Shown here piece by piece: positions 44,482 through 52,539 of a stretch of DNA of 64,000 bases. Origin of the DNA: Clostridia bacterium (lineage in GTDB: Bacteria; Bacillota; Clostridia; UBA1381; UBA9506); contig JAFQBK010000013.1 in assembly GCA_017399695.1 (NCBI GenBank), positions 1 through 64,000 on the forward strand, in the 5' to 3' direction. The first letter of the stretch is position 1. Each line of letters starts with the position of its first letter. The translations under genes were made by a program, and so were the position numbers. The notes beneath the pieces are model-generated. The model had not been told where the DNA came from, made no database searches, and saw nothing but the letters and a program-made list of their open reading frames with translations.

Positions 44482-45165
44482 ATGAAAATTTTGATTGTTG
44501 ATGATGAAAAACTGTTGGTCAAAGGAATTAAATATAACTTTGAACAGGAAGGCTTTACCGTCCTTTGCGCCTATGACGGCGAGGAGGCGATTAAAATGGC
44601 ATACGACAAAAGCATCGACCTGATTATTTTAGACCTGATGCTCCCGAAAATTGATGGTCTCGCCGTTTGTCAGAAGGTGCGCGAATTTTCCAATGTGCCG
44701 ATTGTGATGCTGACCGCGAAAAATGAGGATATGGATAAAATTTTAGGTCTTGAGTACGGTGCAGATGACTATCTGACCAAACCGTTTAACATTTTAGAAC
44801 TCAAAGCGCGCGTCAAAGCGGTGCTTCGCCGCATGACTCCGGCAAGCAGTCAGGGTAAGGATTCCGTTATCAGCGTTGGCAGCATTAAGCTCGATTATAA
44901 TCTGCGCCGCGCAACCATCGCAGATAAAACTGTAGATTTAACCGCAAAGGAATTTGACCTTTTAGACCTCTTTGTCTGCAATAGCGGCAAGGTTTATTCC
45001 AGAGAAAATCTTTTGGATATCGTGTGGGGCTATGATTATCCCGGCGATGTCCGAACGGTCGATGTTCACGTGCGCCGTCTGCGCGAAAAGATTGAGCCGA
45101 ACCCTGCCGAGCCGACCTACATTCATACCAAGTGGGGAGTTGGTTACTATTTTAACGAAGCGTGA
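44482..45165 (+). CDS. OmpR-family response regulator
   Basis: A 227-residue two-component regulator. The receiver domain has the acidic pair VDDE, the phospho-acceptor Asp in IILDLMLPK, and the conserved Thr and Lys in MLTAKN and YLTKPF. The C-terminal winged helix (LTAKEFDLLDLF, YDYPGDVRTVDVHVRRLREK) is of the OmpR/PhoB type. AGAGGAG precedes the ATG. It is paired with the following kinase. Its signal is unknown; position after metK is not diagnostic. Confidence 0.93.
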   Translation: MKILIVDDEKLLVKGIKYNFEQEGFTVLCAYDGEEAIKMAYDKSIDLIILDLMLPKIDGLAVCQKVREFSNVPIVMLTAKNEDMDKILGLEYGADDYLTKPFNILELKARVKAVLRRMTPASSQGKDSVISVGSIKLDYNLRRATIADKTVDLTAKEFDLLDLFVCNSGKVYSRENLLDIVWGYDYPGDVRTVDVHVRRLREKIEPNPAEPTYIHTKWGVGYYFNEA

Positions 45166-46582
45166 TTGGGGGCCCTTTACCAACATCCGTTGGAAAATTA
45201 TATCGACTTATGTGATTATTATTACCATTGTGCTGACCATTTTGAGTGCCTTTTTGGTGAACACCCTGTATACCTGTTTGTTTGAGCAGAAAAAGGTGGA
45301 GGTCTTAACCAGCGCAAATATTATTGCCAGCACTTTGTCCGAATCATTTACCGAAGAATATATCACAACAAAAATTCCCCAGCTTCCGCTGGAGAAAAAC
45401 TCACGTACCATCATCGTGGACACCAAAAGTACGGTTATCTACGATTCGTACGAGGAAACGAGTCTACGTGGAAAAATATTCATTAACTCCGCCATCACGG
45501 AGGCCCTGAAAAAAAACGGAAAAGATTCCGGAAACTACTATAATGAAAATGGAAAGTGGTTTATCGATGCCGCGGTCCCCGTCATTAAAAATGCATCCTC
45601 CATTGGAGCCGTATTTATCATTGTGTCGGGAGACTCGACCGAGCAGGTTATCAATAATATCCGCAATTCCTTTTTGGCACTCGGATTTTTACTCCTGCTC
45701 TTTGTCAGCGCATTTTCCACTGCTCTTGCGCGGATACTGACGCGCCCCTTAGAAAAACTGACCGGCTTTATTAACAATATGCCGACGGACAGTCTCTCTA
45801 AGGTTGAGGTCACGACGAAAGATGAGGTCGGGCAGCTTGCCCTTGCTTTCAACGCACTCATTGACCGTTTGGCAGAGCTCGAGGACAAGCGTCGTGCCTT
45901 TGTCTCTGATGCTTCGCATGAGCTCAAGACTCCGCTTTCCATCATCAAGCTTTTGTCCGATTCCCTCATCCAGACAGAAAATCCGGACCCTGAATTTATC
46001 CGGGAATTTCTGCAGGATATGAACAATGAGGTCGAGCGTCTGACCCGAATCATTGAACGCCTGTTAAACCTAACGAAAATGGACTCCAAACAGCTTCGGA
46101 TGCAGCTCATTCCCACGGATATCAAGGAGGTGCTGGGCGAGATTTATAAAAAGCTTTCGCCGCTTGCCGAACGAAAAAATATCAACTTTACACTTCTTAC
46201 AAATACAGAAGATGTGTTCCTTCCGATGGAACGCGACAGCTTGACCGAAGCCATTTACAACATCGCCGATAACAGTATTAAATATACTGAGGACGGCGGC
46301 ACGGTAACGATTGAGCTTTCCCGTGATTTGGGAAATGTGTTTGTTGCCATCTCAGACACCGGCATTGGCATTCCCAAAGAAGAAGCGCAAAAAATCTTTG
46401 ACCGCTTCTACCGTGTGGACAAAGCCCGCGCAAGAGATACCGGCGGTACGGGACTCGGTCTTGCGATTGCGCTGGACGCAGTAAAACTTCACGGCGGTTT
46501 TATTGAAGTCAGCAGCGAAGAGGGCGAAGGCAGTAAGTTTACGATTGTGCTTCCTTATGATGAAATGAAAGATGATAAATAA
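45140..46582 (+). CDS. Membrane sensor histidine kinase
   Basis: Partner of the upstream regulator. Order: N-terminal span (IISTYVIIITIVLTILSAF), an extracellular PAS-like sensor of about 110 residues, a second span near FLALGFLLLLFVSAF, HAMP, the HisKA box ASHELKTPLSIIKLL, and HATPase N, G1 and G2 boxes (NSIKYTEDGG, DTGIGIPKEE, GGTGLGLAIA). The start is unclear. I use TTG at 45140 (480 residues), which directly abuts its GGGGAG. A GTG overlapping the regulator's stop at 45162 is one base out of frame across a G5 run. Confidence 0.88.
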   Translation: MVTILTKRDWGPFTNIRWKIISTYVIIITIVLTILSAFLVNTLYTCLFEQKKVEVLTSANIIASTLSESFTEEYITTKIPQLPLEKNSRTIIVDTKSTVIYDSYEETSLRGKIFINSAITEALKKNGKDSGNYYNENGKWFIDAAVPVIKNASSIGAVFIIVSGDSTEQVINNIRNSFLALGFLLLLFVSAFSTALARILTRPLEKLTGFINNMPTDSLSKVEVTTKDEVGQLALAFNALIDRLAELEDKRRAFVSDASHELKTPLSIIKLLSDSLIQTENPDPEFIREFLQDMNNEVERLTRIIERLLNLTKMDSKQLRMQLIPTDIKEVLGEIYKKLSPLAERKNINFTLLTNTEDVFLPMERDSLTEAIYNIADNSIKYTEDGGTVTIELSRDLGNVFVAISDTGIGIPKEEAQKIFDRFYRVDKARARDTGGTGLGLAIALDAVKLHGGFIEVSSEEGEGSKFTIVLPYDEMKDDK

Positions 46583-46870
46583 ATATCCACCCGCATAGCG
46601 GGTGGTTTTTCATTTTCGGGCATAGCCCTATCCTTTACTGGCAACGCACAAGTGCGTTTTTTATTGGCCTGCCAGCCATGCAATTATTACTTGCTACCCA
46701 TAAATGGGTCGGTTTTTCGCAGGCTTCCCCTCGAGGGGAAGGCTTTCCAACAAATTGTCTGTACTATACTGCGATATTACCAATTTGCTTTTTGAAATAA
46801 ATTACACTTCGTTATCTGTTCATCGGTTAACCTCTTTTGAACCACGCGACTATCGCGTGGTTTTCTTTAT
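46583..46870 (+). repeat. Hairpin-rich non-coding element, possible IS200/IS605-derived (PATE-like) remnant
   Basis: No gene is seen in this ~290-base stretch. Similar short-loop hairpins, both CCAC...GTGG followed by TTTT, bound it in the same orientation: CCACCCGC-ATA-GCGGGTGG at 46587-46605 and CCACGCGA-CTA-TCGCGTGG at 46842-46860. Inside are CGCAC-AA-GTGCG with T6 (46645-46662), a CCCATAAATGGG hairpin and CTTCCCCTCGAGGGGAAG. Same-orientation end hairpins are a mark of palindrome-associated elements mobilised by IS200/IS605 transposases; identity is inferred. Confidence 0.45.
46587..46612 (+). terminator. Terminator after the two-component genes
   Basis: CCACCCGC-ATA-GCGGGTGG followed by T5, five bases after the kinase stop. 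It is also the left hairpin of the element described next. Confidence 0.8.
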
Positions 46871-46875
46871 ACAAT

Positions 46876-46912
46876 AAAAAAATCGGCGTGCTAAAAGCAC
46901 GCCGATTTTTGT
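46876..46912 (-). terminator. Terminator after the small lipoprotein
   Basis: A 14-bp stem (AAAATCGGCGTGC / GCACGCCGATTTT) with a five-base loop, A- and T-flanked on both sides so it could work in both directions. Confidence 0.85.
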
Positions 46913-46918
46913 TGTTTC

Positions 46919-47122
46919 TTAACCTAATAAGCCGGAAAGACCATCTTTGACGCCGTTTACGCAATCATCACAAACGGTAATCTTCATTCCGAGTGCTTCC
47001 TGAGTTTTTCTTCCGCCGGTTTTTTCCTCACCGCAAAGGTCACACTTAAACACGCCACCGCCACAAGCGGCGAGCGATGCCATGAGACCAACCAATGCCA
47101 AAACTGCTGCTAATTTTTTCAT
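46919..47122 (-). CDS. Small lipoprotein with zinc-ribbon-like cysteines
   Basis: A 67-residue predicted lipoprotein of unknown function. The N-terminus KKLAAVLALVGLMASLAAC is a signal peptide with lipobox SLAAC. The mature part carries two CxxC pairs, KCDLCGEEKTGG and VCDDCVNG, spaced like a zinc ribbon or rubredoxin knuckle. AGGAGGA precedes the ATG at 47122. Promoter TTGTCA-17-TAAAAT lies at 47160-47188. It sits after the dehydrogenase operon but has its own promoter. Confidence 0.72.
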   Translation of the reverse strand: MKKLAAVLALVGLMASLAACGGGVFKCDLCGEEKTGGRKTQEALGMKITVCDDCVNGVKDGLSGLLG

Positions 47123-47159
47123 AAAAATCCTCCTCAAAATAGATTGATGTTCCTTGTTT

Positions 47160-47188
47160 ATTTTAACACAAAAAACATATTTTGACAA
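47160..47188 (-). promoter_or_regulatory. Promoter of the small lipoprotein gene
   Basis: Minus strand TTGTCA (47183-47188), 17 bases, TAAAAT (47160-47165). Confidence 0.65.
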
Positions 47189-47199
47189 GATTTTTATAC

Positions 47200-48198
47200 T
47201 TAAACTGACACGCCGCCGTCAAATCGCTCTGCAAGCTCTTGAATGGCAAGCGTCTTTTCCGTACTCGAAAGCGCCTCTTGCATCGGCAAAATCACACCTG
47301 ATTCCCCGCGTACCATGCGAAGAAAATCATCTAAATAGTTGGGCGCAGGTTCTTCTTCTAAAATATGAGGCTCTTTGTCGCCGACAAGATAATACGTCGA
47401 TTCCTTTTCATTCAGCGCAAAACTGAGCACGCCTTTCGTTCCCCATATATAAAACTGCCAATAATACGGCAAGGCAAACTCCACTCCATCGGGAATAGCA
47501 TAAGAAACATCCGCTAAAATACCGGCACCGCTTTCTGCCGTCAGCATCAGCTGACCGCTGTCACAAAAACCGGTTTCTTCTTTTGCAAAGCAGTTCCACA
47601 GCCGCGCGGCATTCACTTTCTCTACCGTAAGGTCAAAAGCATAGGAAAGCGCATCGATGCCGTGGATGGCGATATCATTAAACAAGCCGCCATGCATTTC
47701 TTTTTCAAAATACCAATCCGGTCGTCTGCCGTACTGAAGCGGATGCTGCCCGCCAAAGGATACATTATTAATTTCGCCCAGCGCGCCGCTTTCAAACAGT
47801 TTTTTCGCCGCTATCATCTTCGGCTCATATCGCATTGTCAGCATCACGCTGACGCATTTTCCGCTCTTTTTTGCTGCTGCACGGATTTCATCCAGTTCGG
47901 CTTTTTTCGTGCATAAGGGCTTGTCTGCAATGACGTGCTTTCCTGCTAGGAGCGCGCGCTTTGCCATTTCTCCACGCTCACCGTATGCTCCGCCTAACGC
48001 AATAACCTCCACCTGTGTATCCGATAAAAGCGCATCATAGCTTTGATAATTGCACCGAACGCCTTTACTTTCTGCTTGTTTTCGGTAGGTTTTCTCTCCT
48101 TCAAACGCGCCCACAATCTCATACTCCGGATGGTTTTTCGCCATTTCATAGAGCACAAAAATATGCCCGTGCTTCAATCCGGCAAATGCTATCTTCAT
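47200..48198 (-). CDS. Gfo/Idh/MocA family oxidoreductase (cluster gene 5)
   Basis: A 332-residue dehydrogenase-like protein. The Rossmann opening is IAFAGLKHGHIF, with His in place of the usual small residues. ADKPLCT carries the family lysine and NDIAIHGIDAL the active-site His/Asp. The GxGxxG loop is altered (GLKHGH), so cofactor handling may differ. It is the last gene of the aminotransferase-headed operon, 21 bases after its neighbour. The substrate is unknown, presumably a sugar or cyclitol intermediate shared with the neighbouring enzymes. Confidence 0.85.
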   Translation of the reverse strand: MKIAFAGLKHGHIFVLYEMAKNHPEYEIVGAFEGEKTYRKQAESKGVRCNYQSYDALLSDTQVEVIALGGAYGERGEMAKRALLAGKHVIADKPLCTKKAELDEIRAAAKKSGKCVSVMLTMRYEPKMIAAKKLFESGALGEINNVSFGGQHPLQYGRRPDWYFEKEMHGGLFNDIAIHGIDALSYAFDLTVEKVNAARLWNCFAKEETGFCDSGQLMLTAESGAGILADVSYAIPDGVEFALPYYWQFYIWGTKGVLSFALNEKESTYYLVGDKEPHILEEEPAPNYLDDFLRMVRGESGVILPMQEALSSTEKTLAIQELAERFDGGVSV

Positions 48199-48219
48199 CG
48201 CTGTTCCCTCTCTTTGAAA

Positions 48220-49104
48220 TCAATCCAAATTTCGTATTTTTACTTCCTGTTTTGTTTCATACGCTTCTTTGACCGCATTTAAGTAAAACACCGGCATTGC
48301 GAGCTGCTCGTAAGAATAGCTCATATGCCCTGTGCGAAGCATTTCCACGAAATCGTCGCACTCTAAGCGCGCTGCCGGAGCAAAGTCCACCGGCTCGTAA
48401 ATAATGCCGTCCTTGGTATGAAGCTCTAACGAATAGTCAAACTGCTTATTCAGAAAATGATTTGTTACGCTGTAATTTTCATAATTTACCATAGCGCAAA
48501 CGCCGCCTGCGTGCTTTGTTGCAACCACACTTTTCGGGTCATAGCCAAAGGTCTCAAGCGTCATTTCGGCAAGGTGCGGTGAATAGAAGAAAAAGCCGCT
48601 GTGCTCACTGTCTAACACCACCGGAGCGGTGATGCTTCCGCCGATGATTTTTTCTTTCTCTTCGGAAACCTTTTTCTTTGCATTTACTACCGCGTCCGTA
48701 TATTTTAGCATGGAGCCGCCGCAAAGCGGTACATTCTTTTCCTTTGCCAGACGAATCAGCTCTATCGCTTCCTCCGTGTCCACCGTAAACGGCTTATCGA
48801 TAAACGCAGGAATTCCCGCCTCGATGAACGGCTTTGCAAACTCTAGGTGATATTTTCCGTCACGTGCGCAAACAATGACAGCATCTACCTCGCCCAGCAT
48901 TTCCTCAATGCTGTCTGCTACCTTGTCGGCACCGAATTCTTTCACTAAACGCTCATTTTCCTCCGGGTAATACCCGTAAACCAAGGTCACGCGGCAATCG
49001 GGATATAAGTAACTGCCGTCTTCCTGCGGCTGATTCATAAAGCTTGTAAAGCTATGTGCGTGGGAGTTTTCGCTCCCCAAAATACCAATTCGAAACTGTT
49101 CCAT
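48220..49104 (-). CDS. Gfo/Idh/MocA family oxidoreductase (cluster gene 4)
   Basis: A 294-residue, rather short member of the family. The N-terminus FRIGILGSENSHAHSF has a degenerate nucleotide loop, as in the cluster's last gene. FIDKPFTV has the lysine, and SGFFFYSPHLAEM takes the place of the usual HxxD active-site segment. The ATG at 49104 follows AGGGGGA. It starts ten bases after its neighbour. It may be a dehydrogenase or a related lyase/epimerase-type activity; the motif changes prevent a firmer call. Confidence 0.82.
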   Translation of the reverse strand: MEQFRIGILGSENSHAHSFTSFMNQPQEDGSYLYPDCRVTLVYGYYPEENERLVKEFGADKVADSIEEMLGEVDAVIVCARDGKYHLEFAKPFIEAGIPAFIDKPFTVDTEEAIELIRLAKEKNVPLCGGSMLKYTDAVVNAKKKVSEEKEKIIGGSITAPVVLDSEHSGFFFYSPHLAEMTLETFGYDPKSVVATKHAGGVCAMVNYENYSVTNHFLNKQFDYSLELHTKDGIIYEPVDFAPAARLECDDFVEMLRTGHMSYSYEQLAMPVFYLNAVKEAYETKQEVKIRNLD

Positions 49105-49114
49105 ATAAATCCCC

Positions 49115-50122
49115 CTATTTGCTTGCCTCATAAATGTCTGTAATCAGGCGGACGGCTCTTTGTCCCTCGCGGGCGTCAATTAAAAGCTTTTCTTCTCCGC
49201 GAATCGCACGAATTAAGTTCTGAATCTGCTTTGCGTGCAGTTCATGTCCCATCGCACTCGGGTCATTTGCCGTACCTGCAATTTCTTCTTTGTTGCCATC
49301 AATAATAACTTTTCCACCAACAACTAACTTTTCCAAAGTGGATTCCTTTAGCACGGCGCAACCATCGGTTCCCGCAATCTCGATTCTCCGCTCAAAGCCG
49401 GGGTTGACGCAGGTCGATGCCTCAATCGTACCAAAGGCACCGTTTGCAAACTCAAGCAAAGCGACCGCGCGGTCCTCCACTTCAATCGAATGAAGTAAGG
49501 TGTCCGATTTTGCGGCAATCAAATTCGCCTCACCTGCGATATAAAGGAGCGCGTCTACGCCGTGAATCCCCTGATTCATCAGTGCACCGCCACCATCCAT
49601 TTTCTTCGTGCCTTTCCAGCCGCCGCCCGCATAGTACTCGGGACTGCGCCAGTATTTCATGGATAAATTACAAAAGGCAAGCTTTCCGAAAGCGCCCGCC
49701 GAAACCAATTCTTTTGTGCGTGCAATATCCTCTGAAAAGCGAAGCTGGCAGATAACCGTAAGAAGTTTTCCTGTTTCCTCACACACCCTCACTACGCGCT
49801 CGGCGTCCTCTTTTGAGAGTGCCATCGGTTTTTCCAATACAACGTGCTTATTGGCACGAAGTGCTGCAATTGCATTCTCTGCGTGAAATCCGCTGGGCGT
49901 ACAGATAGAAATAACGTCTATCTCATCATCCGCGAGCATATCCTCATAACTTGCGTAGGCTTTTAAGGCGTGGTGTTTGTCAGCGAACTGCTCTGCCCTC
50001 GAAATATCAAAGTCCGCCGCACCCAAAAGACACGCATCCTCGAGCGAAGCAATCGCACGAGCGTGGAAATCGGAAATCATTCCGCAGCCTAAAATACCAA
50101 AATTGATTTTTTCGTTTAACAT
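49115..50122 (-). CDS. Gfo/Idh/MocA family oxidoreductase (cluster gene 3)
   Basis: The most canonical of the three dehydrogenases: 335 residues, NAD(P) loop GILGCGMISDFHARAI, EKPMALSKEDAE, and MNQGIHGVDALLYI with the catalytic His and Asp. Such proteins oxidise or reduce a hydroxyl of a pyranose or inositol. It lies six bases after the amidohydrolase gene. Which carbon and substrate are used is not visible. Confidence 0.9.
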   Translation of the reverse strand: MLNEKINFGILGCGMISDFHARAIASLEDACLLGAADFDISRAEQFADKHHALKAYASYEDMLADDEIDVISICTPSGFHAENAIAALRANKHVVLEKPMALSKEDAERVVRVCEETGKLLTVICQLRFSEDIARTKELVSAGAFGKLAFCNLSMKYWRSPEYYAGGGWKGTKKMDGGGALMNQGIHGVDALLYIAGEANLIAAKSDTLLHSIEVEDRAVALLEFANGAFGTIEASTCVNPGFERRIEIAGTDGCAVLKESTLEKLVVGGKVIIDGNKEEIAGTANDPSAMGHELHAKQIQNLIRAIRGEEKLLIDAREGQRAVRLITDIYEASK

Positions 50123-50128
50123 AAGCGG

Positions 50129-51040
50129 TTACTTCTCCAACTTCAAAATTTTTACTGCATTTTCCCTTAAGACTTTTTTGTAATTTTCAGGACTGATTGC
50201 GCCCTCGTCGAGTAACTTATCAAAAAACTCTGCCGCCACAAACGGATGCTTCTGCGTGGGCAGGCACATATCAAGACCAAACAAAATCCGGTCCGAAAAT
50301 TCCTCGATAAACCGGGAAGCATACTCGGGGTCGCGCATAAAAGCGTTTAAGCCGCTGCCTGCAGAGATATCACAATACAGATTGGGATAATTCCGCAAAA
50401 GCTCAGAAATTCTACCGTCTACGACCTTTCCCGTCGGGTAATCCCCGCGGGTCTTTTCCGTTACATCCCCCGAAATCTCACTCCAAAAAGGTTGGGAATG
50501 ACCCAAAATTTTCAGCTTAGGATGTTTTTTGAGCATTTTTTCCAGTCGAGGCAGGCCCAACTCATCTACCAGACCATAGCTTTTGAATTCCGGCGCAATG
50601 TGGATGGTCACAGGTAGACCCAATTCCTCACAGGCGGAAAACAGACGGTCGGTTTTGTTATCGTCCATATAAATATTTGCCGTCACTTCTCCGCATCCGC
50701 GTGCGCCGAGCGACTGGTAATGCGAAAGGAGTCCGGATAAATCGCACGCCCCGTCATTTGCCATTGCGCGCGGGTCTACATTACAAAACCACAAAAAGCG
50801 GTCAGGATAACGGTCCGACAACATCTTGCACGCTTCGTTTGTCATTGCTGCAAGCTGTCCCTCGGGTGATGCAATCGGGAGTAAAACCGCCTGGTCTACC
50901 CCAACCTGGTCATAGACCGAAAGCAGTTCCTCTGCCGAAATCATCCGCTGCCCGTTTGGATAAAGAGGCGGAAAAAACTCCGGAAACGCCGTTGCGTGCG
51001 CGTGGATATCAATCTTTTTGATTGCTTTTATGTGTTCCAT
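50129..51040 (-). CDS. Amidohydrolase family (PF04909-type) metal-dependent hydrolase
   Basis: A 303-residue TIM-barrel hydrolase. The metal ligands are recognisable as DIHAHA near residue 11, THIAPE-like HIAPEF in the middle, LGHSQPFW, and the final Asp in FGLDMCL. The family includes decarboxylases, lactonases and C-C hydrolases, so the reaction is open. A lactonase or ring-opening step would fit the dehydrogenase neighbours (inference). The ATG at 51040 follows GAGGTG. It lies 11 bases after the aminotransferase gene. Confidence 0.86.
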   Translation of the reverse strand: MEHIKAIKKIDIHAHATAFPEFFPPLYPNGQRMISAEELLSVYDQVGVDQAVLLPIASPEGQLAAMTNEACKMLSDRYPDRFLWFCNVDPRAMANDGACDLSGLLSHYQSLGARGCGEVTANIYMDDNKTDRLFSACEELGLPVTIHIAPEFKSYGLVDELGLPRLEKMLKKHPKLKILGHSQPFWSEISGDVTEKTRGDYPTGKVVDGRISELLRNYPNLYCDISAGSGLNAFMRDPEYASRFIEEFSDRILFGLDMCLPTQKHPFVAAEFFDKLLDEGAISPENYKKVLRENAVKILKLEK

Positions 51041-51051
51041 CAAAACACCTC

Positions 51052-52395
51052 TTATTTATCGTCTTTCTTTGTATGCTTAAAGAAATGCCAGCCACCGATT
51101 CTCGGCGGGTTACCCGGGTCACCCTCTAAAAGCTCCTTATAGTTTTCCGCTACTTTTTTATAAGCGTTGGCATATTCTTCAATCTCGCTCGGGATAAATT
51201 TCTTCAGCCACGGCACCCCGTAAATCATCGTGCCGATTTTCTCTGCCGGCTCTAAATTATCATCGAGCTTTCTGATGTCCTCCGGAGAGTTAGCAATTCG
51301 GGTCGGTACACCGTCGCCGTAAACATCTGCTGTCTGGAACAGTGCGTGGGTATGGAGCGCAGAGTTACAGCCCGGAGTACAATCCAAAACACCCTCTGCC
51401 CGTACCGCCTCACAAAAACGGGTCACGGAAAGGCCACCGAGTTCTTCGGATACATAAATTCCGTGCGGTGCATAGAATCCTGCCATCGTCGAACCGGTGC
51501 TTTCATCCACACGGTGCGGACGGATGCCCGGCACGCCCTCTAATAAATCCCAGAAATAGTTCATTGCCTTTCGAATTTCGGCGCAGCGCTCATCATAGTA
51601 TTTCAACTGCACGCGACCAACCGCCGAGCTCATCTGATGCATGCGGAATTTGTATCCGCCCAAGGGCAGCCCCATATACGGCTTTAATTCCTCATCGGTA
51701 ATATTCTCTGCCGTAAAACGCTCATAGCTACCGAGAGCAATCGCACGCTCGTAAACCGTACGGTCATTGGTAATCAGCATACCGCCCTCACCGATGGCAA
51801 ACGATTTTCCCGTCATCATCGAAATACCTGCCGCATCGCCGATGGTACCGAGGCGTTTTCCTTTATAGTAGCCGCCTTGTGCGTGGGATAAATCCTCAAT
51901 AACCTTTAAGTTATGCTTTTTCGCAATCTCCATAATCCGATCCATATCGCAAGGGTGCGCCAGATAATGCACCGCCACAATCGCCTTGGTGCGAGGTGTG
52001 ATTTTCTTTTCAATATCATCGGGGTCAATGCAAAGCGTATCCTTTTTGACATTGGCAAATACCACCGTCGCCCCCAGCGTCATTGCCTGCAGGCAGGATG
52101 CCCAGTAGGTCACGGACGGACAGATAATCTCGTCGCCTTTTTTGACTCCAACGCCAAACATCGCACCCAGAAGCGATGCCGTTCCGTTATTAAAGCCGAG
52201 CGCATACTTAACCCCAATCCAGTCCGCAAACTCCCGCTCAAACTTTTTGGTAATATCTGTTCCGCTCATATTCGCCGTACGCAGAACATCTAAAACCGCG
52301 GCCTCGTCCTCTTTCGTAATAATCGGCCACTTCAGCATATCCTCATTGACTGTCTTTACGGCTTTTTCTCCGCCAAAAATTGCAAGCTGTGACAT
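51052..52395 (-). CDS. DegT/DnrJ/EryC1/StrS family PLP aminotransferase
   Basis: A 447-residue sugar/cyclitol aminotransferase. The opening LAIFGGEKAV, FNNGTASLLGAM, EDLSHAQGG with Asp168 and His171, and SMMTGKSFAIGEGG with the Schiff-base Lys197 fit the family. The start resembles glutamine:scyllo-inosose-type members. Such enzymes add an amino group to a keto sugar or keto-inositol, or remove it in catabolism. It is about 50-70 residues longer than many homologues, with a basic end (FFKHTKKDDK). It is the first gene of the operon after the AraC gene. Confidence 0.9.
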   Translation of the reverse strand: MSQLAIFGGEKAVKTVNEDMLKWPIITKEDEAAVLDVLRTANMSGTDITKKFEREFADWIGVKYALGFNNGTASLLGAMFGVGVKKGDEIICPSVTYWASCLQAMTLGATVVFANVKKDTLCIDPDDIEKKITPRTKAIVAVHYLAHPCDMDRIMEIAKKHNLKVIEDLSHAQGGYYKGKRLGTIGDAAGISMMTGKSFAIGEGGMLITNDRTVYERAIALGSYERFTAENITDEELKPYMGLPLGGYKFRMHQMSSAVGRVQLKYYDERCAEIRKAMNYFWDLLEGVPGIRPHRVDESTGSTMAGFYAPHGIYVSEELGGLSVTRFCEAVRAEGVLDCTPGCNSALHTHALFQTADVYGDGVPTRIANSPEDIRKLDDNLEPAEKIGTMIYGVPWLKKFIPSEIEEYANAYKKVAENYKELLEGDPGNPPRIGGWHFFKHTKKDDK

Positions 52396-52436
52396 GATAA
52401 CACTTCCTTTTTATCATAAAATTGATCTCTGATTCC

Positions 52437-52465
52437 ATTATGACAAAAATGAAGGCAAAAGACAA
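52437..52465 (-). promoter_or_regulatory. Promoter of the aminotransferase operon
   Basis: Minus strand TTGTCT (52460-52465), 17 bases, CATAAT (52437-52442). The 145-base gap to the AraC gene is otherwise AT-rich and would hold regulator sites. Confidence 0.55.
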
Positions 52466-52539
52466 TGCACCCTGTTGCCCTAAAATAGTACAATATTGCT
52501 TTTTTTGTTTATTAAATTTTAATTTTTAGTCAATTCGTT

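Noticed and set aside
46583-46918. CRISPR-like repeated hairpins
   Set aside because: The hairpins differ in sequence and are not spaced by uniform spacers; no cas genes are present.
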